Shown here: in pieces, positions 10,592 through 21,357 of the stretch
Layout of the letters: every line of letters begins with the position of its first letter
Position numbering within the stretch: position 1 is the stretch's first letter
Assembly (NCBI GenBank): GCA_963969395.1
Contig: OZ017798.1
Location: forward strand, 7,370,173-7,434,172
DNA: 64,000 bases
Reading direction: 5' to 3'
Source: Pseudoscleropodium purum
Taxonomy: Eukaryota; Streptophyta; Bryopsida; Hypnales; Brachytheciaceae
Notes under the pieces: generated by a model
The model's database searches: none
Seen by the model: only the letters and a program-made list of their open reading frames with translations
Told to the model about the DNA's origin: nothing
Program-made: the position numbers and the translations under genes

Positions 10592-11625
10592 GATTTTTGT
10601 CATGTCGCAGCACAGGGCAGGTCAATTCCCCATTATACTCACAAAAATCGCTCTAGAGTATAACTAAGTGACTCTAAAGATCGAACCCACGAGATCCTGT
10701 GAAGTATCTAGCTCTATTAAGCAGTTAAGCTCAGTCAGTATGCCAATCTTACTTTCCGATCCTAGATCTAGAACCAGAAATATTACCACACCGGATAACT
10801 ACAGACCGGATTACTCCTTCTTCCGGTCCTACTAACTATCCGGTCCGTACAAATACCCAAATCCCAGGATCTCACAACTTCCGATCCTGGAAATCCTTTC
10901 TGACCAATCCGGTCGGAATGGTCATCCTGTACTCGTAATCCTATCCGGTTTGGTTTTGCCTCTGTTTCACCATCAGAGGGGTCGCCGCTTAATTTTGAGA
11001 GTGGTAGGCCCACCACTCCTTCCGTGACTTATAGTGGCTGAAGACCCACTGTCCTACCTTCTAAACTCCTAAGCTAATCCGGATCCGGTTTGGTCCTTCA
11101 CAACAACCCAGATAGCAATCCGGGTCGTAGGTCACACAAAGATCCCCACACTCGACCCTCTCGTACTACAACGACCTTGATGCTACTTCCGATCCGTGCG
11201 AAGACAGGTGGTTACAAGTGCACCCGTCCGTTCCAACATCAACTAAAGTTCTTCCGTTACCCCTACGGGTGGTGAGACCTCACAGGAGATCGGACACTCG
11301 ACCGGATTTCCCACCCGGGAGTTCTAGCGCAGCTAAGGAATCCCTCCCTACCCGCCTAGCCTAACAACGGCTTTCTCACCCGGAATCTCAAACTCTAGAC
11401 GTGCTGAGGAACTAAGTTCACTCCCAACTCTTCGGTACCTACTCACATGCACCTTGGATCGGAAAATAAACACCAAGGGGAGAATTCACTTGCAAACCAA
11501 CTCGTACTATCCTAACTCCACATCATACAATCCTGTCGCGCTGGAGAGAGACACACAATGAAAAGAATAGAAAAGTACAAGAAGTTTGCAAAATGAAAAA
11601 CTCCCAGTTCCCATCTCAGGAACCG

Positions 11626-11634
11626 ATTTATATA
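11626..11634 (-). promoter_or_regulatory. Downstream TATA box of the 5' LTR (candidate genomic-RNA promoter)
   Basis: TATATAAAT on the minus strand, about 150 bp past the LTR-ORF stop and about 1 kb before the PBS. It is kept in all five LTR copies (2409-2417, 34198-34206 and the equivalents). It is placed to start the gag-pol genomic RNA while the ORF uses the upstream box; this division is inferred. Confidence 0.5.
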
Positions 11635-11785
11635 CAAAGGGTCAAAACCCTAAAAGCACAAAAAGGAGCGGAAAACCCGTGGGGGTCCGCCGCCACCTAA
11701 ATCTAACTTCCGGTCTAACCTAATACTATTGAGCCGGATCCGGATCCGGATCCGCTCCTACTCCTAACTGAAATTAAAATCCTAT

Positions 11786-13444
11786 CTACCCTACAACTCT
11801 AGATCCTATCGTCGGGCTTCCGACCTCCGGGGTTAGCTCCTCGAAGACTTCGCTCAAGTTCCGGACCCGTTCCCCCTCCTCAGGATTCGGTCCGGGTGGA
11901 GACTCCAAGTCGATGGTAATATCCGGTCTCGAACCCGGAGTCCCAGTCCGTGCAGACTTCTTGGACTCAGGAGTCCAATCCTTCCTGTCCTTTGCCATAG
12001 TTGCATCCGGAAAGAGGTCCGGTAGAGAGATGTCCGAAAGGTGAATACCTTTGTCGCACGTCGCTCCCGTCAGCTTCCGGCTGCTCTCCTCGATCCGGTC
12101 CGCAGCCTTCCGCCCCTCCACCATTGCCGTCTCCACCTGCTCGGCGAAGTCCGCGAGAATCCGGACCATCCGGGAACCGGATAGTTTCTTCTCTTCGTGG
12201 ATCTTCTCGTCGAAGAGCTTCGCCTTGGCCGCTGCCGTTCCGGTCTCTCCCAGGACCGCCTTGATCTGCTCGGCCACCTTCCGAGTCTCCTCCGCCATCT
12301 CCCGAGCGGCAGTCACGTCTTCCTGATAGGCGAAAAGTGTTGCCTTCAGTTTATCTACCTCCTCCTGCAACCGGCGGATCTCGGCTTCCTGCTTCCGGGT
12401 CTCTTCCGGATTCGTGATGCATTGCGCCACTTGTTCCGCCAAGTTGCTGTCCGGTGCAGCACCCACCAACTTGCCGATTGCCGCAAGCGTCCTGTGCTTC
12501 ACCTCCCAATCCGCCCTGATGTTGCAGAGGACGTTGATCAGACCGTTGAATGGATCTTGCATATCCGGATCTCCCCCGGAATTGGTCTTCTCGGCTTCCG
12601 GTTTCTCCTCCGGGGCCGGTTTGTCTTGACCGGGAGGCGTCCCGCGCTTGTGTGGAGGCGTCAGCTTCTGTCGCTTGATCGGCGGCATCAACTCCTCCTC
12701 TTCCTCGCTGGACTCCCGGTCTGACTCGGAATCGGATTCCGCTTCGTCATCCGTCTCCGACTCCCCATACTTCAGCAGCACTTCCTGCGTCTTCCACGCC
12801 TTCTCCTCTATGTTGGTGAGGACTTGGTTCTCCCGATAGAGGTGGAAGAGGTAAGGGCACACTGGAGTGGCCCTTTTCTTCCCAACCCTACTAACAAGCT
12901 GGGCCACGAGATCGGAAATGATCCGTGCCCAGTCCACTTTCCGGGTACCACTGAGGGCACCGAAAATGGTGTTGCCGAGGGTGATCGTCACCCTGGTCGG
13001 CTTTTCAGGGTGAAGAACCGGAACCAGGAATTGCAGGAGCCGACGGTGTCGGTCGTCCAAGCAATCCTCGACCGCGTATCCGTCCTTCGGGTTGACGGCT
13101 CCCTTGAACTTCCCTCGGACAAACTCATCCTTCCGGCTCGCCATTCCCAAACCTCCTGCCCGGAAACCGTAAACCGCTCTCCACATCCCCTCGTTCCAGC
13201 TGACGGGAGCTCCCCTCACGGTGTTGTCAAACTGGTTGGACAGCTTTCCGAGGAGCTCCTTGACCATTCTCTCCTCCCTAAAACCCCAAGGTTTCTCGGC
13301 AAACCCTACGCAACCCATGGATCTGAGATCATCCATGAGTTCAGCCTTTTCCGGCTCTGTGGAGGGAATAACCGGAATGACTTTCCGGAGCTTCACCTCG
13401 CCTCCAGAGGGACTCGCTTGCCTCGACCTACGTAGCTGAGGCAT
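11786..13444 (-). CDS. LTR-encoded acidic coiled-coil protein (5' LTR copy)
   Basis: Intact 552-aa copy in the 5' LTR, starting at the ATG at 13444. The layout is as in the 3' LTR copy: basic start, globular middle, acidic tract, PPIKRQKLTPPHKRG, coiled coil, Pro/Ser tail. The two residues that differ are Arg instead of Gln in SGS[R/Q]MVR and Pro instead of Leu in DLF[P/L]DAT. The Arg and Pro forms match the solo LTR copies, so this copy appears ancestral and the 3' copy changed. The ORF lies between the two TATA boxes of the LTR and is read in the same direction as gag-pol. No homologous family is recognised. Confidence 0.88.
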   Translation of the reverse strand: MPQLRRSRQASPSGGEVKLRKVIPVIPSTEPEKAELMDDLRSMGCVGFAEKPWGFREERMVKELLGKLSNQFDNTVRGAPVSWNEGMWRAVYGFRAGGLGMASRKDEFVRGKFKGAVNPKDGYAVEDCLDDRHRRLLQFLVPVLHPEKPTRVTITLGNTIFGALSGTRKVDWARIISDLVAQLVSRVGKKRATPVCPYLFHLYRENQVLTNIEEKAWKTQEVLLKYGESETDDEAESDSESDRESSEEEEELMPPIKRQKLTPPHKRGTPPGQDKPAPEEKPEAEKTNSGGDPDMQDPFNGLINVLCNIRADWEVKHRTLAAIGKLVGAAPDSNLAEQVAQCITNPEETRKQEAEIRRLQEEVDKLKATLFAYQEDVTAAREMAEETRKVAEQIKAVLGETGTAAAKAKLFDEKIHEEKKLSGSRMVRILADFAEQVETAMVEGRKAADRIEESSRKLTGATCDKGIHLSDISLPDLFPDATMAKDRKDWTPESKKSARTGTPGSRPDITIDLESPPGPNPEEGERVRNLSEVFEELTPEVGSPTIGSRVVG

Positions 13445-13625
13445 TCCCACTCACATCTACCTCACTCTCTCCTAGCCGCACGTCCCGTTCCTCACTTCCT
13501 CTCTCCGATCTCAACCGGAAGCAGAACAGACAAAACACAAACGCTCAGACGCACAAACGACAAAAACTCAACCGCGCACGCTCAAGGTCGAGTTTCTAAA
13601 AGGGGGTGCAACAGTGAAAGCTCCT

Positions 13626-13634
13626 CCTTTTATA
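13626..13634 (-). promoter_or_regulatory. Upstream TATA box of the LTR ORF
   Basis: TATAAAAGG on the minus strand, about 180 bp upstream of the ORF ATG at 13444. The same box precedes the ORF at 4409-4417, 13984-13992 and 32200-32208; the 42130-45430 copy has TATATAAGG instead. Its conservation in every LTR supports a promoter for the LTR ORF. Confidence 0.65.
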
Positions 13635-14165
13635 GTCCCTGGACCCTTTCCGGTTTGTCATCATGAATCCGGTTTACCATCATAATCCGGTTCATCATCA
13701 TCATCCGGTCCTAGACCTAATCCGTGTTGCATTCCGTTTCCGTCGTTACTTACTCCTGACCGGATTGGATCTAAGAAGCCCACTACTTCACGTTCCGTGC
13801 TAATTCTGAGTTTTCCTTCCCCACCTAATCGGATCCGGTTAGCTAATGACTAGTTTCCGTTCCTATTTTGGTGTATTCTAAGAAAATCAAAATTCTAAGC
13901 TGCGACAGACCGGATTATGATGATGAACCGGATTATGATGGTAAACCGGATTCATGATGACAAACCGGAAAGGGTCCAGGGACTATAAAAGGAGGAGCTT
14001 TCACTGTTGCACCCCCTTTTAGAAACTCGACCTTGAGCGTGCACGGTTGAGTTTTTGGCGCTTGTGCGTTTGTGTTCTGTTTGTTTTGATTCCGGTTGAG
14101 ATCGGAGAGAGAACGTGAGGAACGGGACATGCGGCTAGGAGAGAGTGAGATAGATTGGAGAGGGA

Positions 14166-15824
14166 ATGCCGCCGCTACGTAGGTCGAGACAAGCGAGTCC
14201 CTCTGGAGGCGAGGTGAAGCTCCGGAAAGTCATTCCGGTTATTCCCTCCACAGAGCTGGAAAAGTCTCAACTCATGGAGGATCTCAAATCCATGGGTTGC
14301 CTCGGGTTTGCCGAGAAACCCTGGGGTTTTAGGGAGGAGAGAATGGTCAAGGAGCTCCTCGGAAAGCTGTCCAACCAGTTTGACAACACCGTGAGAGGAA
14401 CTCCCATCAGCTGGAACGAGGGAATGTGGAGAGCGGTTTATGGTTTCCGGGCAGGAGGTTTAGGGATGGCGAACCGGAAGGATGAGTTTGTCCGAGGGAA
14501 GTTCCAGGGAGCCGTCAACCCGAAGGACGGATACGCGGTCGAGGATTGCGAGGATGACCGACACCGTCGGCTCCTGCAATTCCTGGTTCCGGTTCTTCAC
14601 CCGGAAAAGCCGACCAGGGTGACAATCACCCTCGGCAACACCATTTTCGGTGCCCTCAGTGGTACCCGGAAAGTGGATTGGGCACGGATCATTTCCGATC
14701 TCGTGGCCCAGCTCGTTAGTAGGGTTGGGAAGAAAAGGGCCACTCCAGTGTGCCCTTACCTCTTCCACCTCTATCGGGAACACCAAGTCCTCACCGACAT
14801 GGAGGAGAAGGTGTGGAAGACTCAGGAAGTCCTCCTGAAGTATGGGGAGTCGGAAACGGATGATGAGGCCGAATCCGATTCCGGGTTAGAACGGGAGTCG
14901 AGCGAGGAAGAGGAAGAGCCGATGCCGCCGATCAAGCGACAGAAGTTGACGCCTCCACACAAGCGTGGGACGCCTCCCGGTCAAGACAGACCGGCCCCGG
15001 AAGAGAAACCGAAAGCCGAGAAGACCGTTTCCGGGGGAGACCCGGAAATGCAAGATCCGTTCAACGGTCTTATCAACGTCCTCTGCAACATCAGGGCGGA
15101 TTGGGAGGTCAAGCATAGGACGCTTGCGGCGATCGGCAAGTTGGTAGGTGCGCCACCGGATAGCAAGTTGGCGGAACAGGTGGCGGAGTGCATCACCAAT
15201 CCGGAAGAGACCAGGAAGTAGGAAGCAGAGATCCGCTGGTTGCAGGAGGAGGTGGATAACCTGAAGGCAACTCTTTTTGCCTATCGGGAAGACGTGATGG
15301 CCGCCCGGGAGATGGCGGAGGAGACTCGGAAGATAGCCGAGCAGATCAAGGCGGTCCTGGGAGAGACCGGAACGGCTGCCGCCAAAGCGAAGCTCTTCGA
15401 CGAGAAGATCCACGAAGAGAAGAAACTATCCGGTTCCCGGATGGTCCGGATTCTCGCCGACTTCGCTGAGCAGGTGGAGACGGCAATGGTGGAAGGGCGG
15501 AAGGCTGCGGACCGGATCGAGGAGAGCAGCCGGAAGCTGACTAGAGCGACGTGCGACAAAGGGATTCATCTTTCGGATATCTCGCTACCGGATCTCTTTC
15601 CAGACGCGACTATTGCGAAGGATAGGAAGGATTGGACTCCTGAGTCTAAGAAGTCTGCACGGACTGGGACTCCGGGCACGAGACCGGATATCACCATCGA
15701 CTTGGAGTCTCCACCCGGATCTAATCCTACGGAGGGGGAACGGGTCCGGAATTTGAGTGAAGTCTTCGAGGAGCTAGTCCCGGAGATCGGAAGCCCGACA
15801 ATAGGATCTAGAGTTGTAGGGTAG
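14166..15824 (+). pseudogene. LTR-encoded protein in the solo LTR, one nonsense mutation
   Basis: A 552-codon copy of the LTR ORF in plus orientation, starting at the ATG at 14166 (MPPLRR). The frame is open throughout except for TAG at 15219-15221, where sister copies have CAG or CAA (Gln before EAEIR). The acidic tract, the NLS-like run and the coiled coil are all recognisable. Its TATAAAAGG box lies at 13984-13992. A truncated 351-aa product could be made; the coiled-coil half would be lost. Confidence 0.85.
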
Positions 15825-17007
15825 ATAGGATTTTGGATTTCAGTTAGGAGTAGGAGCGGATCCGGATCCGGATCCGGCTCAACAGTATTAGGTTAGACCG
15901 GAAGTTAGATTAAGGTGGCGGCGGACCCCCACGGGTTTTCCGCTCCTTTTTGTGCTTTTAGGGTTTTTACCCTTTGTATATAAATCGGTTCTTGAGATGG
16001 GAACTGGGAGTTTTTCATTTTGCAAACTTCTTGTACCTTTCTCTTCTCCTCATTGTGTGTCTCTCTCCAGCGCGACAGGATTGTATGATGTGGAGTTAGG
16101 ATAGTACGAGTTGGTTTGTGAGTGATTTCTCCCCTTGGTGTTTATTTTCCGATCCAAGGTGCATGTGAGTAGGTATCGAAGAGTTGGGAGTGAACTTAGT
16201 TCCTCAGCACGTCTAGAGTTTGAGATTCCGGGTGAGAAAGTCGTTGTTAGGCTAGGCGGGTAGGGAGGGATTCCTTAGCTGCGCTAGAACTCCCGGGTGG
16301 GAAATCCGGTTGAGTGTCCGATCTCCTGTGAGGTCTCACCACCCGTATGGGTGACGGAAGAACTTTAGTTGATGTTGGAACGGACGGGTGCACTTGTAAC
16401 CACCTGTCTTCGCACGGATCGGAAGTAGCATCAAGGTCGTTGTAGTACGAGAGGGTCGAGTGTGGGGTCTTTGTGTGACCTACAACCCGGATTGCTATCT
16501 GGGTTGTTGTGAAGGACCAAACCGGATCCGGATTAGCTTAGGATTTTAGGAAGTAGGACAGTGGGTCTTCAGCCACTATAAGTCACGGAAAGAGTGGTGG
16601 GCCTACCACTCTCAAATGTAAGCGGCGACCCCTTTGATGGTGAAACAGAGGCAAAACTAAACCGGATAGGATTACGGGTACAGGATGACCATCCCGACCG
16701 GATTGGTCAGGACGGATTTCCAGGATCGGAAGTTGTGAGATCCTGAGGTTTGGGTATTTGTATGGACCGGATAGTTAGTAGGATCGGAAGAAGGAGTAAT
16801 CCGGTCTATAGTTATCCGGTGTGGTGGTATTTCTGGTTCTAGATCTAGGACCGGAAAGTAAGATTGGGATACTGACTGAGCTTAACTGCTTAATAGAGCT
16901 AGATACTTCACAGGATCTCGTAGGTTTGATCTTTAGAGTCACTTAGTTATGCTCTAGAGCGATTTTTGTGAGTATAATGGGGAATTGACCTGCCCTGTGC
17001 TGCGACA

Positions 17008-17715
17008 CATTGATTCGTTTTGATGTTCTAACTTTGGAAGATCGGATCGAGTTTGGTGGTGAATGGATTTCTTTGCCGCAAACTCCCAATAAGGAAGTAT
17101 TCCTGGACATCCTTCAATACGAACCTTTCGAATCGTGGCATATCCACCTCTCATCGTTCTATCATCAACAGTAATCACGCGTGTTGTATCTGGAAGTGCT
17201 ATGAGGTGCCGTTTGGTCCTTCCCGCTTCAGGACCTCCATCATTGCTTTTCCACCAACCAATTGAACTAACTCGATTGTGTTTTTTGGCGAATGGAGCAC
17301 ATCGCCCCCTAAACAAGTCCGCTTTCAGAATCACTTCTTCAAACTGGGCGTCATTGGGTCGATATTCCTTGCCATATTTAACCAAAATGACTTTGGAATT
17401 CCACAAAGCGTCATGAACCTTGTTCTCCAAACATTTGGTGAAGTACGTTTTATGCATTTCGTCATGCCACTTTGCCACATTCAATGCATCCAACAACATC
17501 TGTGTCATGTCTACCTTGAATTTAGACATGCACTCCTCTTGATATCTGATGTACTTATTGTCTAAAGACAATGTTCTTTCCGATTCATAAAATTGAACGA
17601 TGCGCTCAATCATGAATTTCTTGCATTCTTCTGAAGGACTTTGGCGAGCTACCTCTAAGTTCGATGGTCCTTCTCCATGTTTTAGCTTGGCAACCTTCTT
17701 CTTCCCGTTCGGCAT
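17008..17715 (-). pseudogene. Kinase-like cargo gene, N-terminal half
   Basis: 236 codons from the ATG at 17715 (MPNGKKK) to the CATTG target duplication. The first ~180 residues form a helical region of unknown family, rich in Lys, Glu and Trp. A glycine-loop-like RGGYATIRKV follows, then FAAKKS as the candidate ATP-binding Lys. The rest of the kinase is at 1178-393, and the two halves join exactly in frame. The paralogue at 53376 has GGYGTVMKV and FAEKR in the same positions, so the N-terminal extension is part of the family. A CGTCCG-rich array lies upstream at 17895-18385, as for the other cargo genes, though I see no clear TATA box between array and ATG. Confidence 0.8.
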
Positions 17716-17894
17716 CGTGACAAATGAAATTGATATAGATCAAATTTTTTAATTTGAAATTGAATTCAAGCGCAAGTGTCCAAAAAATTGGCAACAAGGA
17801 GGCCCCAATAAATCACTCTTGCCTTGCCTCGGAAAGGAGCCAATGGAGGATGAACCACCAAGCTCTCCGCTCCACCTTGCATTCACAAGGGGCA

Positions 17895-18385
17895 AAGCAA
17901 AAGTGACAATGCGGACGGCCCCAAACCGTCCACCCAATCGGACGGGCCGGGGGTGGCGGACGCATTGGCCGTCCGCCTCCCCGAAACCCTCGAGCCCCGT
18001 CCGCCCGATCGGACGGCCACGGGCGGACAAATCAGCTATCCACCCGATCCGACAGGCAGCGGCGGACGGCCCGTCCGCCCCATCGGACAGCCCCAAACCG
18101 TCCGCTTGATCAGACGGGCCGCGGCTGGCGGACGCATCAGTCGTCTGCCTCCCCGAAACCCTACATCCGCGTCCGCCCGATCGGACAGCCACGGGCGGCA
18201 AATCTGGCGTCCGCCCGATTCGACGAGTCGCGGCGGACGGCCCCAAACCGTCCGCCCGATCAAACGGGCCGCGGGTGGCGGACGCATCGGCCGTCCGCCT
18301 CCCCAAAACCCTCGAACCCCGTCCGCCCGATCGGACGGCTACGGGTGGACAAATCAAGCGTCCGCCCGATCCGATTTATTTTTCA
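17895..18385. repeat. CGGAC/CGTCCGCC-rich array (hAT-1)
   Basis: About 490 bp of very GC-rich DNA in an AT-rich setting, built from degenerate copies of CGTCCGCC, CGATCGGACGG and related words in both orientations, with an imperfect period near 110-130 bp. It lies upstream of the kinase-like gene. The same words make up the ends of the short hAT at 61925-62316, so these are probably transposase-binding subterminal-type repeats. Confidence 0.75.
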
Positions 18386-18969
18386 TATTTGAAAATAGAA
18401 TCTAAAGAAGAACCACTAATTGTCTAATTTGGGCATTTCTTCATACGAATAAGAAATCATTTTAGTTTTTAGCAATCGTTGAATGTAAAATAAAAAAATT
18501 TCAAATATTCAAATAATTTAATCTTTCATAAATTAATTAGAAATACATTTATACCATTTACGAGTTTCTAAATGTAATAAACACACAACAATAAGTTCAA
18601 AATACACACCATGCTAGTACATATTTAACCTCGAATGCTAAATTCAAAAATAGACATAATATGGCTCTTACAAAATTACATTTCTTCTTCATATTTTTAT
18701 TGTTTATCAAAGTCACTTATAGTCGTATACATCAACGCTATTATAAAATAATACAATGATGTCTTCAACAATATGCTTGCCTACATACATACTTGGTGTA
18801 CACTATTACACAACACTTTTTGAAAAAGTGAACAAAATTGTTGTTCAAAATTGTTCTATTCATTTAAAATTTTGTACTACTTCTACCAATCTAGTGCTCT
18901 ATACTTGTCGTGAGAGTAAAAATGAGAAAATCGAGCAAACACATGCTCACTATATACTTGCATGTTTTT
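18386..18969. other. AT-rich spacer, nothing recognised
   Basis: Between the GC array and the 3' end of the next cargo gene. It has homopolymer runs but no frame or element end that I can support. Confidence 0.4.
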
Positions 18970-20232
18970 TTATTCGGAATCTGAATCGGACTCAAATTGT
19001 TGACCGCTGCCTCTTCTTTGTACTCCAATGAACGGACCACCTCCGTAGTTTCCGTGATATCCACTCGGTGCACCTCCTTGTCTATAGTTTGAACCTCCAA
19101 AAGTGGGAGGAGGAACCGGAGTAGTAGGCTCTGATCCTCTTTCATTTGAAGCCCCGTAATAAGAGGCCCCATGATGCCTGTATGAATCACTTTTAGTTGA
19201 TCCCGGATAGTATTGGGCGCTTCCTTGAAGAAAGCAACTATACTGCGGAGTTACATGGCTTCCTCTACTACCTTCAGAGCCCACTTGAGTGGGTGTCGTA
19301 TAATATGAACCAGATTCAGAAGACCTACCATAGTGCGTGTTGCCATAGCTACCTGTTCCACCTAGAGAGCCAATTTCAGGGGGAGTGCCATAACGAGAAC
19401 CAACTGCACTTGAACCACTATAATGCGTGGATCCATAGCTCCCTCTTCCACCTTCATATCTATTTTGAGGATCGTAACCAGAGTATGAACCACCTCTTCC
19501 ATGTTCAGATTCTCGCGTTCCATGTTCATGTCCGTAGGACCCACCATGCCTATCTTGCCGTCCACGATCTTGAAGGCTTCTGCGTGTTCCCTCTTGCATT
19601 TGTTGTTCAAATTCAATTCGTTCTCATTCTTCTACCCGCTCGTGTTTAACTCCAAATGTGACAGGCGCTTGCATATCATCGTCATCATCGTCATCTATCC
19701 ACGCATCTTCAGCATCTCGTAGAACAACTGAAGGTTGTTGTAGATAACCTCGATTGGACCACTCTGGCATGCAATCGCTTGCACCCCTCCACTGTGTATC
19801 TATAACGGAATCCGTGCGCGTATAGTTCTCTACATTGCAACCTGTAGCAGTACGCCAGTCCACGTCCTTGTGGAGTACAATCTCTGCCCAAACCATTGCC
19901 ATAACATTATAATTCATTATATTTGGTTTGGCGCTTTTAATACCAAGAACTCGATGCACTTGTGTGTATCGTTGTTTGAAGTGCTCACTTTGGCACGTAG
20001 ACATTTGTCCTTCCCAACGTGGCGCTTGGTGCTCTACACGTTCACGTTGCCAAAGTTTTTGAATGTGAGTCATTTTCACATACTTTTTGCACATTGAGCA
20101 ATCCCACACTCTTGTTGGTTCTTCTTCCCATCCCGGTTCACCCACGCACAATGGATCGGCCCAAGCATCCCAATCGAACAATTGGGGTCTTCCCTTTCGA
20201 CTACTTTTTTTGGGTGTTCTATCTTTCGGCAT
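18970..20232 (-). pseudogene. hAT cargo protein with shared N-terminal domain and Gly/Ser/Tyr-rich tail
   Basis: A 420-codon frame from the ATG at 20232 (MPKDRTPKK), with one TGA at 19626-19624 where CGA (Arg) fits. The N-terminal ~140 residues share a domain with the RING cargo proteins: DxWxxxxC followed by C--YVKMTHI-K, then a Cys/His-containing middle, then WAEIVLHKDVDW. It may bind metal through these Cys/His residues, but no named family is recognised. Next comes an acidic run of Asp, then a ~200-residue low-complexity tail of GSYG/GTHYG-type repeats and PPPTFGG, resembling RNA-binding or phase-separating tails. A TATA-like box at 20465-20455 and a GC array lie upstream. An inverted copy is at 31214-31925. 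Confidence 0.7.
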
Positions 20233-20429
20233 GATGAAGCTAAAGCAAAGAGAATGAAACAATTAGAAAGCTTAAGAACCAAAATTTTGATTTAATTAAT
20301 TAATTAAAATTTTACAAGCGTGAACTTTGTGAAAATTTGTAACAATGCCACAACAATCGTTCACTCAAAGCGGAAGGGGCGCGTAGAGCTTCCAATGTAC
20401 TGGTCCGCCCACTCCAAAAGAGAACGATT

Positions 20430-20690
20430 GTTCGGAATGAGCCGTCCGCCTCCCCATATATATATGCGGACGCCCCGAGGCGGACGTCCAGATCATGCGG
20501 ACCACATCAGTCCGTGTGTCAATCGGACGGCCGTACCGGGGCGGACGGGTATCGGGGCGGACGGGGCGGTCGAGGCGGACAGGGTGGACTCTAGATCGGG
20601 CGAACAGGGCGGACGGATATTGCGGCGGACGGGGCGGACAGGGCGGATGTGTATCGGAGCGGACAAGGCGGACGGCTCATCTTAAACCCT
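20430..20690. repeat. CGGACGG array with TATA box upstream of the 20232 cargo gene
   Basis: Degenerate GGCGGACGGG units. At the gene-proximal edge, TATATATATGGGG on the minus strand (20465-20455) sits about 224 bp before the ATG at 20232. The array ends with AAACCCTAA, a telo-box motif common in plant promoters. Confidence 0.7.
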
Positions 20691-21150
20691 AAACCTAATG
20701 AAGCAAATTGTTTTTTTTTCAAAATCTCACGGTAGAGATGTTTAACCCATAAAGTTCTTTTCACTAAAAACACTTCAAAACTGGCAATAGTAGTGCAAAT
20801 ATCAAGTCTTAGAAGAAAAATACTTTGGGGCATATGTAACCATAGCATCTTGTAGTAAATTAGTTGGAAAAAATGTGGAAAATTTTTTAGACAAATCCAC
20901 CATTTGGATTGTAAGATATTAGATATTGAATGTTTCATTTAAGGGGGCTATTCAATTATGTCTATTAATGAACAGTTGGTAGGCTAACAAACCTAACTTA
21001 GCATGTATTTTAATATTTGTTGCAATTGTTTTAGGAATATTATAACATAACACTATTATAATATTCTTATAAATGATATAGTACTAAATCATTTCAAAAT
21101 CAACAACATTCGAACACAATCTGTCAATCTTGTCTTTCATACTCCTTTAA

Positions 21151-21152
<2 letters not shown>

Positions 21153-21187
<35 letters not shown>
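21153..21187. repeat. (AT)n microsatellite
   Basis: A run of AT dinucleotides within the inverted-repeat arm. The other arm has the equivalent run at 30159-30188, with a different repeat number. Confidence 0.9.
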
Positions 21188-21191
<4 letters not shown>

Positions 21192-21357
21192 CATAAAATA
21201 TATTAGATAAATCAACATAAACAAATCAATGATTATATATTTCATAGATCTATTCTTCATCAATCAAATAAAAGTGCATGTGCAAATATAGACAAAAATG
21301 GTTTCTCCATTTGTTCCCAAAAAATAAATAAACAAATAGAGAAAGATATGAAGTGAA

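Larger units (their letters stand above)
1386..13907 (-). mobile_element. Complete Ty3/gypsy LTR retrotransposon with 3.3-kb coding LTRs
   Basis: A 12,522-bp element on the minus strand. Two LTRs of exactly equal length (3305 bp; 10603-13907 is 5', 1386-4690 is 3') flank a 5.9-kb internal region with PBS, gag, pol and polypurine tract. The target duplication GACCG is at 1381-1385 and 13908-13912. Domain order is gag, protease, RT, RNase H, integrase, the Ty3/gypsy order. The pol motifs and tRNA-Asp-type PBS recall the Tat/Athila side of plant gypsy elements, but I cannot place it firmly. LTR differences seen by eye are at 2716/11933, 2792/12009 and 2954/12171, all transitions, so insertion was recent. 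It may still be autonomous if the gag-pol TGA can be read through. Confidence 0.95.
10603..13907 (-). repeat. 5' LTR of the complete Ty3 element
   Basis: A 3305-bp repeat of 1386-4690 with a 9-bp terminal inverted repeat TGTCGCAGC/GCTGCGACA. In transcriptional order (minus strand) it has a TATAAAAGG box at 13634-13626, the 552-aa ORF, then a TATATAAAT box at 11634-11626, so it may contain two promoters. LTRs of this length that carry a long ORF are unusual. Confidence 0.95.
1184..17007 (+). mobile_element. Solo LTR of the giant-LTR Ty3 family, split by a nested full-length element
   Basis: Begins TGTCGCAGC and ends GCTGCGACA. The 5-bp target duplication CATTG lies at 1179-1183 and 17008-17012. 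Only one LTR equivalent is present (1184-1385 plus 13913-17007, about 3.3 kb), so this is a solo LTR left by LTR-LTR recombination. A complete element of the same family later inserted into it at 1386-13907 in the opposite orientation. The insertion interrupts the kinase-like cargo gene. The LTR carries the family's LTR-encoded ORF at 14166-15824 (one stop) and a TATAAAAGG box at 13984-13992. Confidence 0.9.
19521..21357 (+). repeat. Left arm of a large inverted repeat
   Basis: This segment (cargo-gene 5' part, GC array, AT-rich upstream DNA and an (AT)n tract at 21153-21187) recurs in inverted orientation at 29995-31925. The arms are about 1.84 and 1.93 kb, separated by 8.6 kb; most of the length difference is in the GC array. 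They are best read as two copies of one hAT family in opposite orientation. Confidence 0.9.

Noticed and set aside
393..17715. Kinase as an ordinary host gene disrupted by a retrotransposon
   Set aside because: A paralogue with the same architecture and array promoter lies inside hAT-3, and this copy is flanked by the same type of array, so cargo is the better reading. Host origin of the ancestor remains likely.
17819..18405. Long open frames across the GC array (150-200 codons on both strands)
   Set aside because: Open only because stop codons are rare in CG-rich repeats; compositionally Arg/Pro/Gly repeats with no conserved start.
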